From the NCBI GenBank assembly GCA_905221605.1, contig CAJNDS010002159.1, positions 1-64,000 of the forward strand: 64,000 bases of DNA, in the 5' to 3' direction. The translations under genes were made by a program, and so were the position numbers. The notes beneath the pieces were generated by a model, which made no database searches, had not been told where the DNA came from, and worked only from the letters and a program-made list of their open reading frames with translations. The stretch is from Symbiodinium natans. Lineage: Eukaryota > Sar > Dinophyceae > Suessiales > Symbiodiniaceae. Below are positions 41,601-53,534 of this stretch, piece after piece. Numbering within the stretch: position 1 is the first letter of the stretch; each line of letters begins with the position of its first letter.

Positions 41601-43239
41601 TCGCCAAACGCTGACGCAACCTGCATGCCCGTATGACCTGAGCCAGGCCTGCAGATTGCCCAGCCAGGCCGGATTAGAATCCGAAGGGCTCCGTCCAAAG
41701 ACCTCAGAAGCATGGCTCCAAGGCCCCAATGCTTGACACGTTGAGGGCCCCGACACAAGGGCAGTCTAAATATACATACACGCATATATGGCTCAGGTAC
41801 TACTATCCCGTTTTACGTATATCACAAACGGCTGTATGTGACATCTTGCACGAAAAAAGACCACGGTTCTCCGAAATGCACTTACTTGGTGTATAGCGCA
41901 AGGACTGATTGAATCTGCATGCCGTGTTGCGTCATAGCCACGGCGTAGTGCCCAGCTACATTCGCAGGTTACGTACGTGGACATATTTACTGGTGAGTGT
42001 GTCGAACAAGCATACTGGCGCTAAAAAACATTCGAGCTTGAGCGCAAGGGTTACGCAAGCAATACGCACACGCGCATTGCACCCACAACAACTGCCATAG
42101 AGCCTATCGCAGTGAACCCTCAGATCGGGTTTACCGACCAAGAGAGAATTCTTTCCAGCAAATTTTTCATGGCAGGCAGCGAATACTGCGCTAAAGCCTC
42201 TAAGGGCCAACAGGACCTCACGTAGCAACAGCTCTGGAGGTCATGCCAAAACAAAACACAAGTGCGTTGGCTTGCCTTGGTGCCGAACGGAAGCCCCAAA
42301 CCGCATAGATGCGAAACCGCACCATGTGCTACCCAAGCACCAAAGCATGTTTTCCACAGTGGGTTTTCTCTGGGCTGTAAGAAGGTGCTGGGTGGTGCCA
42401 AACCGTTGAACAGTTAAGCGTCAAGCATCAGGCCCTCAGTCTTGGCTTCGGGAAGTACTTCCGACATGCACAACTTTAAACTCACTGTCCAACGTCCAGC
42501 AGTAAACTGATCTTGCAGCCGAGCTGCAAGTGGGATACAGCATAGATCTTCAATGCACCTACGACCGTCTGGTATGCAAAGTACCAGAGTCTGGCCGAGT
42601 GACGGGCACCAGCAGATACATCAGGAACGGATGCCATGCAGGCTCATAGTCATGGAAATCAAAATACGCCCGCCAGCTACCCTAATCATTCAGATCATAA
42701 GCAGTGCCAATGACCACATATCATGCGATATCATGAGCTGCGTTTATGTTTCTTAAGGCTTCAAACCACATTCAGCACACTGCAGTAGACAAACGTCGAA
42801 ACCTGGGAGAAGCAGCATCAATCTCCACTCTACTGTACTTTAACGCCTGAAAAACAGCTGCCTGCCGTTCTGGATCACACTTGAACCAAAATGGCATGCA
42901 TCAACAAGTTCAGAATGACACATGCGCACCCATTCCTACCAAACACTACGCGTGGTGTATAGGGTTTTGGAGGGCTTGAGTGTTTCGCATGAGTCGGGTG
43001 TAGGGCTCATACATCCTTGTGCTGTGTGTCGTACAAGGAGGCAATACGCAACCCGTACCCCCACCCCCGCCCTCTCCCCTCCCCCCCTCCCTAAAGACAA
43101 AATACTGGTTTGGTGCATATATCGGAACGTTTGTCAGAGCGCGTTCTCATGCAGAACCCCGTATATTACGAATAGTAATGACAATCCGCCGACCCCAGCT
43201 TGAGCGGGCGGCGTTAGTGAAGACCCGACCCCTTTTGCC
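41601..43239. other. stretch without recognised gene
   Basis: No supported gene. A spliced-leader-like word lies at 42880-42895 on the minus strand. A C-rich tract lies at 43058-43093. Confidence 0.45.
42880..42895 (-). other. spliced-leader-like relic
   Basis: On the minus strand GCCATTTTGGTTCAAG matches the dinoflagellate spliced-leader 3' end GCCATTTTGGCTCAAG at 15 of 16 positions. A retroposed mRNA would extend towards lower coordinates. No gene was recognised there. Confidence 0.4.
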
Positions 43240-43605
43240 CACCTTGAAATGAAGTGTTTTAAGGCTCCTGCCCCTCTACTACCGCTACCCCCTCATCCTT
43301 AAGCATTACCCTCAAGTCCACCTTGAAATGAAAAGTGAGTGTTTTAAGGGCTCCAGTGCATGGCCCCCCGCTGTCCCTGCTCTTCTCCTGCCCCTCTACT
43401 ACCCATACTGTTTCATCCTTAAGCCCTACCACATTGAAATGAAGTGTTTTAAGGGCTCTAGTGCATGCCCAAACCCCTGCATGCTCAAACCCCCGCTGCT
43501 GCCCCGCTGCCCCCGCGCCCCCTTCCTTCTACTACCCCTACCCTTAAGCTGACCTTGAAATGAAGTCTTTTGAAGGCCCCAGTGCATGCCCAAACCCCCA
43601 CTGCT
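43240..43605 (+). repeat. ACCTTGAAATGAAGTGTTTTAAGG repeats, four copies
   Basis: Copies of CTTGAAATGAAGTGTTTT followed by AAGG at about 43242, 43321 (with a 6-base insertion), 43432 and 43553. Each is followed by CTCCAGTGCATG-like and C-rich CTACTACCCC-like filler of different length. Confidence 0.9.
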
Positions 43606-43679
43606 GCACGTGAGCTCAAGGGAGAGGGCACCAAAACTGCAAAAACACTTGCAAAGGCACTTGCACAATGCAAAACCGC

Positions 43680-43865
43680 TATCCCTAAGCCCTAAACTAC
43701 CCAAGGCCCGCGTGGTAGACGAAAAAGATGCCAGCCCGGGGGAGTGCGCTCAGGGTTTGAGGGTTTTAGGGTGCAGGGTTTTCGGGTTGAGAGATTAAGG
43801 TTGACAGCTTGTAGGTTTCAAAGTTTTTGGGGCTTACGGAGGTTTAGGAACTCCAGGGTTTTCGT
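43680..43865 (+). repeat. degenerate telomere-like units
   Basis: CCCTAAGCCCTAAAC, then GGGTTTGAGGGTTTTAGGG and TTAGG-like words. Confidence 0.7.
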
Positions 43866-44990
43866 CTCTGCGCTTGCCTGATGTATATATCTCTTTCTGG
43901 GTTTGAGCAGTCATTGGGGGCTGGGCGGCACTGGCGGCAGCCATTCATTCTACAGGATCATGAATGACAATAACAAAATAATGTCATGAGTTGATTTCGA
44001 GGCCCATCCCACTTGGCCTGCGAGCGTACAATCAAATTCAACAGTCCTTTGTTTCTCGGTTGCATGCAACTCAGAACACAGGCACACGAGCACGAAGTAC
44101 ATGTGCATTTTTTCTCTCCCAAGGTGGCACGGATGCATGGTAGGCCCTGGTAGGGTTTGCTCAGAGTTCTTTTGCTTTGCTTGCTCTGCCGATGTGGGAA
44201 AAGGCCTGCATGGTCAGGATTCGCGAATGGCGCGCCGGAGACCTGCAAAGATCAACTCGACTTGCATCTGCTACACATTGCCAAGTTCACTGTGGACAGA
44301 GTCTTCTGCCTGGACCATTTGATCCACTTGTGCAGAAGCTTGTCCACATCCTCTAAGATTCGTCGATTTTGTCCGTGGGCACTGCAGTCCTTCATTGTCT
44401 GGAGGGCATGGGCACTCATGGGCAGCAGTGGTGCTGTAGGGCTGTATGGATCTGCACGGATCTGCACGGGGCCTCACAGGATTGGTGACGCGATCGTTTT
44501 GAGAGGCGGCGCTGTGCAGCCTGTGGATCAAGGCAGCTCGAGCCCAAGGTTAAAAGGCGAAGCACATCGAAGAGGCAGAGTCACAAGAGCGACGTGAGAG
44601 GTCTGTTTCTGAAGCCATGGCCAAGTGTGAATCCAAAAGACTCCTGACTCCAGGCCTCCTCCTTTGCCATCTGTTGCTGGTTCCATCGCTCCAGCTGCTT
44701 CTCTCGGAGGCCTGCAAGGTCTTACTCTTGGAAGGAGGCAAGATGTGGGCCTACATCTTTGAAATTTACATCCGTGGAATTGGTGCTTCTGCTTGGTGCT
44801 GCAAGGCATGGGCCTCCCTGAGCTGCTTCTAATTGGCGCAGGCGGAACATGGCAGCCTCGGCCTGCCAGCTGAGAGATGCCAATGGTGAATTGCAACGCA
44901 AGAACTGGCAATAACTATCAACAATACCTGAGCGAGAGAGAAAGAGCTTCGTTTTGCACATGAACTAGCCTTCGCTCTGTTCGATTCTGC

Positions 44991-45560
44991 ATGAAAGCCG
45001 GCCCTCAGCAAAATGTGTACCCCGTCGTCATAGCTGTACCAGTAAGCCGACTCAGTAAGCTTCAGCGTCGCAAACTGAACGCGCAGGTCTGCTGGACCGC
45101 ATCTGCATGTGATCTAGGTTTCATGATAGCTAGAGCCTTTCTTCAATGGCTCCGACTTCTGAGCCCTATTTACCAATCAAAGACAGTCAGCTCTTTTAGG
45201 TCTCAGGGCCCTTTTGTCGGTCCCCTTGTGTTCGCCAGGGTTCAAGCGCTACTGGTAGGAATGTATGTTCAGGTCTCGTCTCCAGCAGGCAACAGACACG
45301 CTCAGAGAGGGAAAGCGCCGGAAAACACCAGCCCAGCCTTGGGCTGCTTCGCGGCTCTGCGTGCACTTTGGTCTGCCTTCGACAGCTTGAGCAGCCCTTT
45401 CCACCACTACTTCTCATGCTGCCATTTCTTCTTCACCGTGCCTCCACAACCTCGAGGTATACTCGGCGGACACGAGACCATGAAGCTGCAATATCCTCGG
45501 GGCTCAGCACCTGCATTTCATGTGGCAAAAGGATGCAAACACAGAAAAAAGCAGGATTAG
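44991..45560 (+). CDS. 189-codon open frame, unrecognised
   Basis: ATG 44991 opens 189 codons. The N-terminal half has KLQRRKLNAQVCW and a hydrophobic ARAFLQWLRLLSPIY. The C-terminal half is Phe/His-rich and ends in basic residues. No domain was recognised, and no clear splice sites are needed. It may be chance. Confidence 0.3.
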   Translation: MKAGPQQNVYPVVIAVPVSRLSKLQRRKLNAQVCWTASACDLGFMIARAFLQWLRLLSPIYQSKTVSSFRSQGPFVGPLVFARVQALLVGMYVQVSSPAGNRHAQRGKAPENTSPALGCFAALRALWSAFDSLSSPFHHYFSCCHFFFTVPPQPRGILGGHETMKLQYPRGSAPAFHVAKGCKHRKKQD

Positions 45561-45571
45561 CATTTTGTGCA

Positions 45572-45896
45572 GGTGCCCCCCGGCCTGGAGTACGGAGCCC
45601 CTCCTGGGCACGAGGCCGCGGGCTTCACCGAGGCGCCGCCACGCGCGAAGCCCAGCTTCCAGGGCCTCTCCTGGGGGGCTCTCTTCTCTTTCTTTCTCGG
45701 AAGTATTCGAGAGATTTCTTCGAAGAAATTCCGTAGGAAGCTTGGAACCCTTGCATGGTTAAGCATCGAACGATGGCCTTGCGTGACATGCGGGGTGCCA
45801 GACTTTAAAGGCTGCCAAATTGTCAAAGCCCGCTTGGCAATCGGAGCAAAAAACAGAAGCACAAGACCTAATGAAAACCCCAAACGACGGCGTTGA
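45572..45896 (+). CDS. possible exon, Pro/Gly-rich then basic
   Basis: After a TTTTGTGCAG acceptor the frame reads VPPGLEYGAPPGHEAAGFTE, then a short hydrophobic segment and a basic end, stopping at 45896. Composition of the first half is protein-like. No family recognised. Confidence 0.3.
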
Positions 45897-48800
45897 CACA
45901 TTTTGACCCTCGGCAGCCTTCGGCTCGGAATGGTTGAGTCACCAGCGGCCTGCTCGAAATCAGGAAATCGCAGCTACCAAGGGACATCAAGGGATGTTTT
46001 GCGAATGCTCTTGCTTAGTCTTGCTTTTGTGTGCCTCGGCAACCACAGTGGTGCCAGGCACACGCAAAAGCGCAAACCCATGGCCTTTCACTTCAAGGGC
46101 AATGCCATGAACTAAGAACAATTCGGAACCGCCGGGCAGCTTGCACGGGGGTTCAACTGGTGCTCATCCAAACATGATGTCAGAGCTTCTCGAAACCTGA
46201 ACAAGACCAAGAAGACTGCACATGTGCCCCCCCCCCCCCCCCCCATAGCATGAGCTTTTCGAGTGCTTGAATTTCAGCCATGTCTTCGGCGCCTGTCTTC
46301 AAACGCCGTTTGCGCCACACCCTCCATGCGCCGCTTGATGGCAACCTCTTAGAAACGACAAGAGGAACATTAGTTTCGCGTTTCAGCTCTTGTGCTCGCT
46401 AGTGCACGCATGTGCACGCATCCTGTCGGCAGCACTCAGCTCGCCACCAAGGCAGTATGGAAAGCTTTCACTACCTTGCAGCCACACATCTGACAGACAC
46501 CATCTGGCAACAGCCCCTCGTCTCTTCAATTTACGGCAAGGTCTCATAGAATGGAGATACAATTTGAGCGTGAAGCGGGACGATGGCAGGTTCAAGCAGG
46601 ATCTTCGGGCCATGACTTCTGTCATCTTCTGTCATAATTGCATCAGTTGTGTCCTACGCGGTCACCTTCGCCTTGGCCTTGACCCGGCCTCAAGGCTCCG
46701 ATGTTCTCGCGTCAGGAGCCGGATGCGCCCGATTGTCAGCACCACGGAGTAGTAGCGCTCCTCATCATGGACTCGACTCGAATTCCGCATTCCGAGTATG
46801 GCGTCGAAGGCAGCTTCGTATAGGTGTGCTCTACTGCATGCGGGCAATTTCCTTGAGACTGTTAGACCTTTTCTCTGATCGAATTAGCCGACTTTGCTGG
46901 AGCAAGTCCAGGGAACGGAGGCTCCTCTTTGCCCTGGCGGGAGTGGACAATCAAGCCTCGTTGCTGCCTTTGCAGAAAGGAACTCGAAATCAAGCAGAGA
47001 GCAGGTTCAGAAATCAGAGCCCTTCTTTAGCCAGCTGCTGGAGACCGTCTTTGGCTCTGCAGATGGCTGCCAGTGACACCTTGCACAGAGGAACACGAAA
47101 CTGATGAAGCCTTCCAGCAGCCTTTCGAGTTGCGGCTTGACGCCTTGCCTTCCTGGAGCTCGTGGACGGCTTCAAGTGCTGCTTCCTGCAATCCTCAACT
47201 TCGCGCGTTTCTGAAAGTGATTTTCTGCTGTTCTTGCTGGACAGTGCCCTGGCCTTCCGACTGTTGTGCTTACTGCGCTTTTTCCTGTCATGGGACAGCT
47301 ACCGATACACTTGGCGCAAGATGTTATATTAGATCTTGCATTTGTGAGGCAGATACTGAGATACTGTTTTGCAAGTTCCGACCTCGTCAGAGGAGATGCA
47401 CACGACTCGACAGAGCGAGCTAACCTCGGCCGAAGCAGATGTGCCTCCACATGATCTCACATGACACGATTGTGGCCGACTGTTCTGTATATGCCAGGGT
47501 GCATCCAGCGCTCAAAGTCTTGCCGTTGAGCTTCGGTGAACCGTGTTTCCAGTACTGTCCGCCGCAGTTGGTGGTTCAAGCCTCCAGGCGGCAGACGTTG
47601 TTTAAGCAACGACATTGCCCAAACGCTTCCTGAGGACGTAACGCTGCAACAGCCTGTGCAGGCCTGATGTGCTCAACAAGTACGGCCATGAACCCGTTGC
47701 GCATACACGACACAGAAGTACTCACGAGATGCCTTTCAGAAGGCCGCCAATCCGTTGACCTTAGGATCGCTGCTGCCAAGACAACCACAAGCATCACGGG
47801 GTTTAATGTCACATTGGTCCAGAAGACAGCTGATGCACCCGACCTTTGCGATAAGGGCACTTCTGGCAGGTCCTCGCATGGCTCATCCTACAGGCCTCTG
47901 AGAAAACAAGGCAAAGGCTCATAAAGGTTCTTCCAGTCCTTGTGGAGGTCTCGCTGCCTGCCCCATGCTTGAATGCCAGCAGCGACGCCTCTGCAGATCC
48001 TGCAAAATGTTCCTGATCTTGCTCTTGCACGCTTTACTGTTACTCGATGAGAAGCCTGCCCACATCGCATCGCTTTCATGCCGGAGCTGTCGCCTGGCTG
48101 GCACTTCACAGCGCATGGCAAGTGTTAGATGAAAGCCAAAATGCGCTCCTGCTTTGCTTGCTTTGCCCTCCGCTTTGCTCACAGCTCTTGTGAGCAGAGC
48201 GGCAAGCAGTTGTCTGGCCTGTGCCCGGAGCACTGAGAACGTGTATGATCATGGCGGAGCTGTATCCAGAATAAGTCGCCTGTGATGTAGGCGTCTTCGT
48301 GGAAGGCTTCTTTCAGGCTTCTTATGTCTGTCAATTAGTTCCCTGCTCTGAGTAACTTCCAAATGAGGCCTGGAGCCAGAGAGGTTAATCTTGAGGTTGC
48401 CATGCCCCCGATTCGGGGTCGACCTGCCATGAATGAGGACTGCAGTGGGTAAGAAGCTCGAAAGGCAGTGGCTGAAGCCATATAGTAAGGACCCCGCCGT
48501 TGTTCCGCAACGTTCTTGGCGTTGGCTTGCATAGCCTGCAGATTGTGGCCATGGCGGCCCAAGGAAATTATATGAGGCGAGGGTTCTTCCTGCCATGTGA
48601 TGACATAAACAATGACATGAACAAAGACACTAACAGCATCTGGAGTTGGCATTGCGCCTGGAGTCTGATCACCTTGCTTTCAGTTCTGCAATGCAGGTGC
48701 TGACAAAGCTTCGTCTACAGTGCTGTGCCGCGCCCGTGCCCGTCATGCCCTTGTCAGTTCCGAGGTGCGCCGGCGCCACCGGCGCGACCGGTGGTGGTGG

Positions 48801-49573
48801 TGGGCGCGGCCCTGGCGGCGGCGGTAGACGGGAGCACCTCAAAACATGGAATAGTTGAACACAATGGCACCCACTTCGGTTCTCCCTTTTGGACATCTCT
48901 CGAGTGAAAGAAGCGCTCAGGCATCCACTCTGCCTGAATGCTGTCGCCTTAGCTTGCAGTGCTGAAGTTGGCTTGGTCTTGACATGTCTTGACTCACCCT
49001 GCCAAGGCACACGAGATGTTTGCAGAGTCGAGAACGGAAGACATCATGATGGTCCTTGGGGTGCTTGAACATCTTGACGTATCTTGACCATGTGAGAGGG
49101 AACCGAGAGCAGAATCAGGCCGTGGCATGGTTTCCTCGAAGATAGGCTGAGGGCCGATGTGGCCGTTCGCAAGACTTCACTGAACCAAATCAAACCACGG
49201 ACGGACACAAGCCTATGGCTTGCAGTAACTCGCAACAGCAAAAAAGCTCTGAAGACAGAATGACTGCATCGTCACGCCCCCTGAATATCCGGACAGATTG
49301 TGGAAGCATTTTGAGGGAACCCTGTCTGGAACTTATGCTGGGATCCTTCGCTTTGGCAACTTTTCCGAAACTCACACCCTGGCTCGACTCTCACAGTGGG
49401 TCGCGCACAACACGCGCGACTGATCAAGTCGAGCAGTCCACTATCAAGCTTGCCTTCTACAATGCATAGCTGTCGCATGTGGGAGTGAGTCTTTTCCTTG
49501 TGCGGCAGAGGCGGGAGGCAACAGTATGCATTTCTGACTTAGCCAGAAGTGCAAGAGGGCTTTTCTTTACCTC

Positions 49574-49644
49574 ACACTCTTCGAGTGTCGGGGCGATCGG
49601 ATAGGTCAATTCGCTCTAGGATGATGCGACCTATCCATCGATGG
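49574..49644. other. three successive hairpin-forming elements
   Basis: ACACTC at 49574-49579 pairs with GAGTGT at 49583-49588 over a 3-base loop. GGATAGGTC at 49599-49607 pairs with GACCTATCC at 49628-49636 over 20 bases. CCATCGATGG at 49635-49644 is a palindrome. A structured RNA is possible; no known RNA family was recognised. Confidence 0.45.
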
Positions 49645-49962
49645 ACCCTAGGTCAGGGCGTGCTCAATCACCTGCGGATCGGGAAGTTAAGTAACGTGTT
49701 CCAGACTTCTATTTTTGACGAGTGTAGCTTTATAGAATATCAGCCTTGACACTCTATGCGGCATATACATGAAACTTACACCGGTGTCACAGGGCTTGCC
49801 CCGGCAGAACAACAAAACTGATAGAGGATCAGATCATGACCTGCCTCGTGGCATCTTGTGCACAGGATTTCTGTTGTGTTTGTTGGCAGCAGCAGTACAA
49901 TGCTGTGGCATTGGCCAACGTTAGCTCTCAAAGATGCTCAAAGCTCAAAGGCGGCTCAAAGC

Positions 49963-50946
49963 TCACCTCGCCATGGCATGGGCCAACAGGGCCATGCTCA
50001 CCTGCTCAAGCAGCGCCGGGAGTTCCGTCTCTGCTCCTTGCTCGCCTTCGCCATGGGCCGGCTCATCTCCAGCAGTGTCTTGCTGCGGCTCTTGCAATTG
50101 GAGGGGCCTGACTGGACCCTCTGCCTGTGTGGCTTCTGCAGACTCTTCATCGGAGTTTTTGAGAAGCCTTCTCGGAGTTGAGCCAGTCACGGGCAAAGCA
50201 CGTGGTACCCAGTCCTGTGCTTCTTTAGTGACAGGCTTGGGTGGCAGTGGCAGGGTTACGTATGTAGGGCTCTCCGCACGCAGGGCTACAGGACCTGCAG
50301 CAACACGTGGCCCCCCTTGCACCATGAGCTGAATGCATTCGCCCCCTTCCAAGTTGTAATACTCAAGGGTGTGGTGGTTCTGAAGTCTTCTCCCGGAATG
50401 AACCAAGATTTGCTGGTCCGAGCTCACTTGGAAGAATTCTTTCAGGCGTTCCTTGAGTTGACCAACGGTGCGAGCCTTCTGCAGCCAAAGGCGTTTCTTG
50501 CATTGCGGTGGCCATGTTTGTAGAATAGTCAAGAAAAGCCATTCGCCTTGGCAGCGATGCTTCTTTGCGCAGGCATCCATCTGTGCTCGGGGGGCTCGGC
50601 ACCCAGACACCGCAACAGATGGATTTGGTGCACTGGCGGCCCCAATCGTGCAGGTGACCTGGAGGATGGAGTTCTCCCGGATGCCGCAATCACACAGGCG
50701 TCGTTCGTTTGCCAGGGTGTGCCCACTCAGTGTCAGGCGTTGGCTGTCCAGTGCCAGGCCTGTGAGCTCGGCAACCTGATTCTTTGCATGAATCACAAGA
50801 TCGCACGGTCTCACCTGAATTGTCAAGGGCTCAGCGATACCGCACCGAGTCGCATCGATCAGAATATCCAGTAGCCGTGTGTGGCCGACCCCTGTAGCGA
50901 TCGTAATGTGAATGCACTGGCGTGCTTCCACTCCGCCATCCAACAA
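49963..50946 (-). CDS. protein with two ubiquitin-like domains
   Basis: One minus frame of 327 codons whose first codon is TTG, so the true start is probably in an upstream exon (coordinates above 50946). Residues about 39-102 form a ubiquitin-like fold: LTIQVRPCDLVI, then LALDSQRLTLSGHTL. Residues about 134-212 form a second: TVGQLKERLKEFFQVSSDQQ, then ILVHSGRRLQNHHTLEYYNL and ECIQLMV. Neither ends in GG followed by a cut site, so these are integral domains, not conjugatable ubiquitin. The C-terminal 110 residues are Pro/Glu/Gln-rich and disordered. Tandem ubiquitin-like domains usually recruit ubiquitin or proteasome partners; the partner is unknown. No intron is needed within the frame. 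Confidence 0.8.
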   Translation of the reverse strand: MLDGGVEARQCIHITIATGVGHTRLLDILIDATRCGIAEPLTIQVRPCDLVIHAKNQVAELTGLALDSQRLTLSGHTLANERRLCDCGIRENSILQVTCTIGAASAPNPSVAVSGCRAPRAQMDACAKKHRCQGEWLFLTILQTWPPQCKKRLWLQKARTVGQLKERLKEFFQVSSDQQILVHSGRRLQNHHTLEYYNLEGGECIQLMVQGGPRVAAGPVALRAESPTYVTLPLPPKPVTKEAQDWVPRALPVTGSTPRRLLKNSDEESAEATQAEGPVRPLQLQEPQQDTAGDEPAHGEGEQGAETELPALLEQVSMALLAHAMAR

Positions 50947-51538
50947 GCTTTGTCGATTTCCGAGGACTCGGCCCTCAGGGTGCCCCTAGGGTGCCCTAAT
51001 GGTGTCTGAATTTCTGTTTTGCTCTATTCTATTCGCAGAATCGAAAAAAAGGAAGAGAGGCAAGCTTCGAGAAAAAATGTGCGAGAATCTCGGCAATGCG
51101 GCAGACGCCGCGGCAAATCGTGCATGTGAGTGATGTGCGCGTTTATGTATTTTAGCTTGAGACCCTACGTAAACCCCAAACCCTAAACCCTAACCCAAAC
51201 CTAAACCTGAAGCCTGCTAGGTGTGACGCTGCTGTCTAGGAGGAAGAATGCGGAGAAATGTCGGCTGATCGGCAGGTGCTAGCACTTTTAGCATGTTATG
51301 TCATATACTAGAGAAAGAGAGCCAGACATCTGCCACTGAGTTTAAACCCAATGCTTCCCAGGGCCTTGTAGGAAAGTTTCATCTCCTCTGCAGGGAGGCC
51401 GAAAAGGCCCTCTGCCAGGCGCTTTACCGCAGCCACCCGAAGGGCCAGGACAAGACGCAGTGACACCCGCTCCCCAGTGATGCCGTTGCCTCACGAGATC
51501 GCAAAAAAATATGTAAGATGCATGTAGATAACATATGG

Positions 51539-51650
51539 TGTATATATATATATATATGGTGTGGTATATATATATGATATATATATATACGGTATACATC
51601 TAAATATATATATATATACATATATATATACATATATGTATATATAGCGT
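51539..51650 (+). repeat. TA-rich microsatellite
   Basis: Runs of TATATA interrupted by TGGTG, GTA and TACA words. Open frames across it are not genes. Confidence 0.9.
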
Positions 51651-53534
51651 GTATCTGCAATTCATGAGAGGCCAGTGACCTGCAATGTGTTGCAAGGCCC
51701 AGCGACAGGCTGGGTCTGTCTCTCTCCTTCTCTCTCCCCTCTCCGCTCCGCCAAATCCGTCAAAGCGCAAAGGAAAAGTAGACTGGGTTGATCTGTGACT
51801 TGGAGCTCTGACAACTTGGCATCCTCCTCTGCCCAGTCCAGCAGCCGTATGGGCTCTGTTTGAATGGAGCCGCACGAGCGAAACTTCTTCCGGGCCTTGC
51901 CAAGTCCCGAGTAGTTCAACTTGTACTAGTATGCGTTTTGATCCGCTTCAATGGTTCAAGGGCTCCTTTGCAGCCAAGCTGCAGCATAGGATGCAGGCAT
52001 CAGAGGCCACCAGAAGCCGCCAACAAAATCAATGCATCAAGGCCCCGCCGTCGACATGAGGCTGTGAGAAGTCGCCGATATGATTGCTAGCATAGATATG
52101 ATTGGGCAGTTCGGGTGTGGCAGTACTCTTAGTCTGTCACCACCGCGCAATGTATGCTGTGCGTTACTTGGTGTACCGGTCCAGCCAGTCCTGTACCAAA
52201 AAGTCTCTTCATTCTTTGATTGGGGTTTGGACGCTCACAGCTTGGCGGACCGAGAGAGGATGTTTGCTTGGAATCTATTCGCTTGGCTTGGACATGCTTG
52301 AGTTGCAATGTGAAGCACTACTTGAGCTTGAACCAAGGATAGGAGATTCGGCATTTCAAGACCACTGGCACTTAATTGCACCGGACGATGCTCTCAGTGG
52401 CAAAGGCCACGGTGGCAATCGCCAACGCAAACTGAAATCGCCGACAGAAGGGATCCTGGTGTATTTGACAAAGGCCCATGTCCGGGAGCTCGAAAGTATT
52501 CACATCTTGCATCTCCTGAAAGATGTTGAGGCTCGAGCAGATTCAGGTTTACGGGATGCCATCTTGAGAGCAACAGAAGTTCACCAAAACTGGGTCTGCA
52601 GCAACAGCGAAGGTTTCTCCGGAAAACTCACACATGGCAGTCTTAGAGCCATTATATGCGCGTGTTTCATTTACGGAATTTGCAGCTGTTTTTTTTCAGC
52701 TCTTCTTCAACTGGTCTGCTTAGCTCTGTAGTTTTTTCTGGTTTCTGGTGTCGCCGCTGTGCAGCTATTCTTAAACCCTAGAAGCTCTTCCGCTCACTTG
52801 CCTAGTCACTACAGTCTAGCGACTACGGGGGAGCACTGCCGTGCACGACCTGTACAGGCTTGTAGATCTTGGATGACGACATTTCTGTGCTGCGGTTCCT
52901 CCGCAAAGTCGCTTCTTTTGAGCCTTCTTCGTGGTTTGGTTCTCCATCACACTGCAGGCGGTGCGCAGGACTCTTCTTCTTACCCCCCCAGCGAAGACGA
53001 GCTAATGCTCTAAACGGTACGCTGCTACCTGTCCTCACTTGCCAAGGTACTCTAGGCTTTGTCTCTGCTGCGGCGGGGTAAGGCAGAAGGAAGCCTGTTT
53101 TATGCACCCTCGCAGCACCCAAGCACTGTGGAATAGTGATTGCAGAAATCACGGGTTAAGCTGCCATGCTGCTACGTCTTGAATGCTCAGGTTTCTGACA
53201 GCTTTGGGGATCCACAGCCGCTCGAGAACTTGCACTGGGTGCTGTCCGCTTCGGGGTCACAAATCAGGCCCGGATGGTCCTTGGCGTGCGAAAAGTGGCT
53301 TGAGGAAGGCAGCAGGTAAAGTGCAGCCTGGCCTGTTGTGCAACCCTCAGCTTCACGACCACGTTCACGACCACGTCTGGCATCAAGTCGGCCTTCGGCA
53401 CTGCGGCACTGACATGATCAAACTTTTTGAAGTGGAGCTCTTGTACCCGGCCTGCGCTCGGCATCTGTCAGTCTGTGATGCTTCTTGAACATCCTCGGCT
53501 TGTCAGGATATATGGTCTCGGGCTGCCCCGCATG

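Larger units (their letters stand above)
43960..49962. other. gene-poor 6 kb, only weak exon candidates
   Basis: Open frames on both strands overlap and none shows a recognised domain. Possible exons are listed separately (44991-45560 and 45572-45896). Other weak ones are 47919-48233 minus (104 codons, basic, from an ATG) and 44252-44467 minus (helical, ILEDVDKLLHKWIKW). A C-run lies at about 46227-46243. A GC-rich stretch at 48760-48830 encodes Gly/Pro runs and is probably low-complexity. Confidence 0.4.

Noticed and set aside
49675-49700. Similarity of GGGAAGTTAAGTAACGTG to the 5S rRNA core
   Set aside because: Only about ten bases match, and no 5S-like flanks or box C spacing were seen.
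50317-50874. Plus-strand frames opposite the tandem ubiquitin-like gene
   Set aside because: Shadows of the minus gene, which has two recognisable domains.
52102-52731. 209-codon plus frame as a gene
   Set aside because: No recognised domain and opposite to the surrounding firm genes; left as unproven and not listed as a separate gene.
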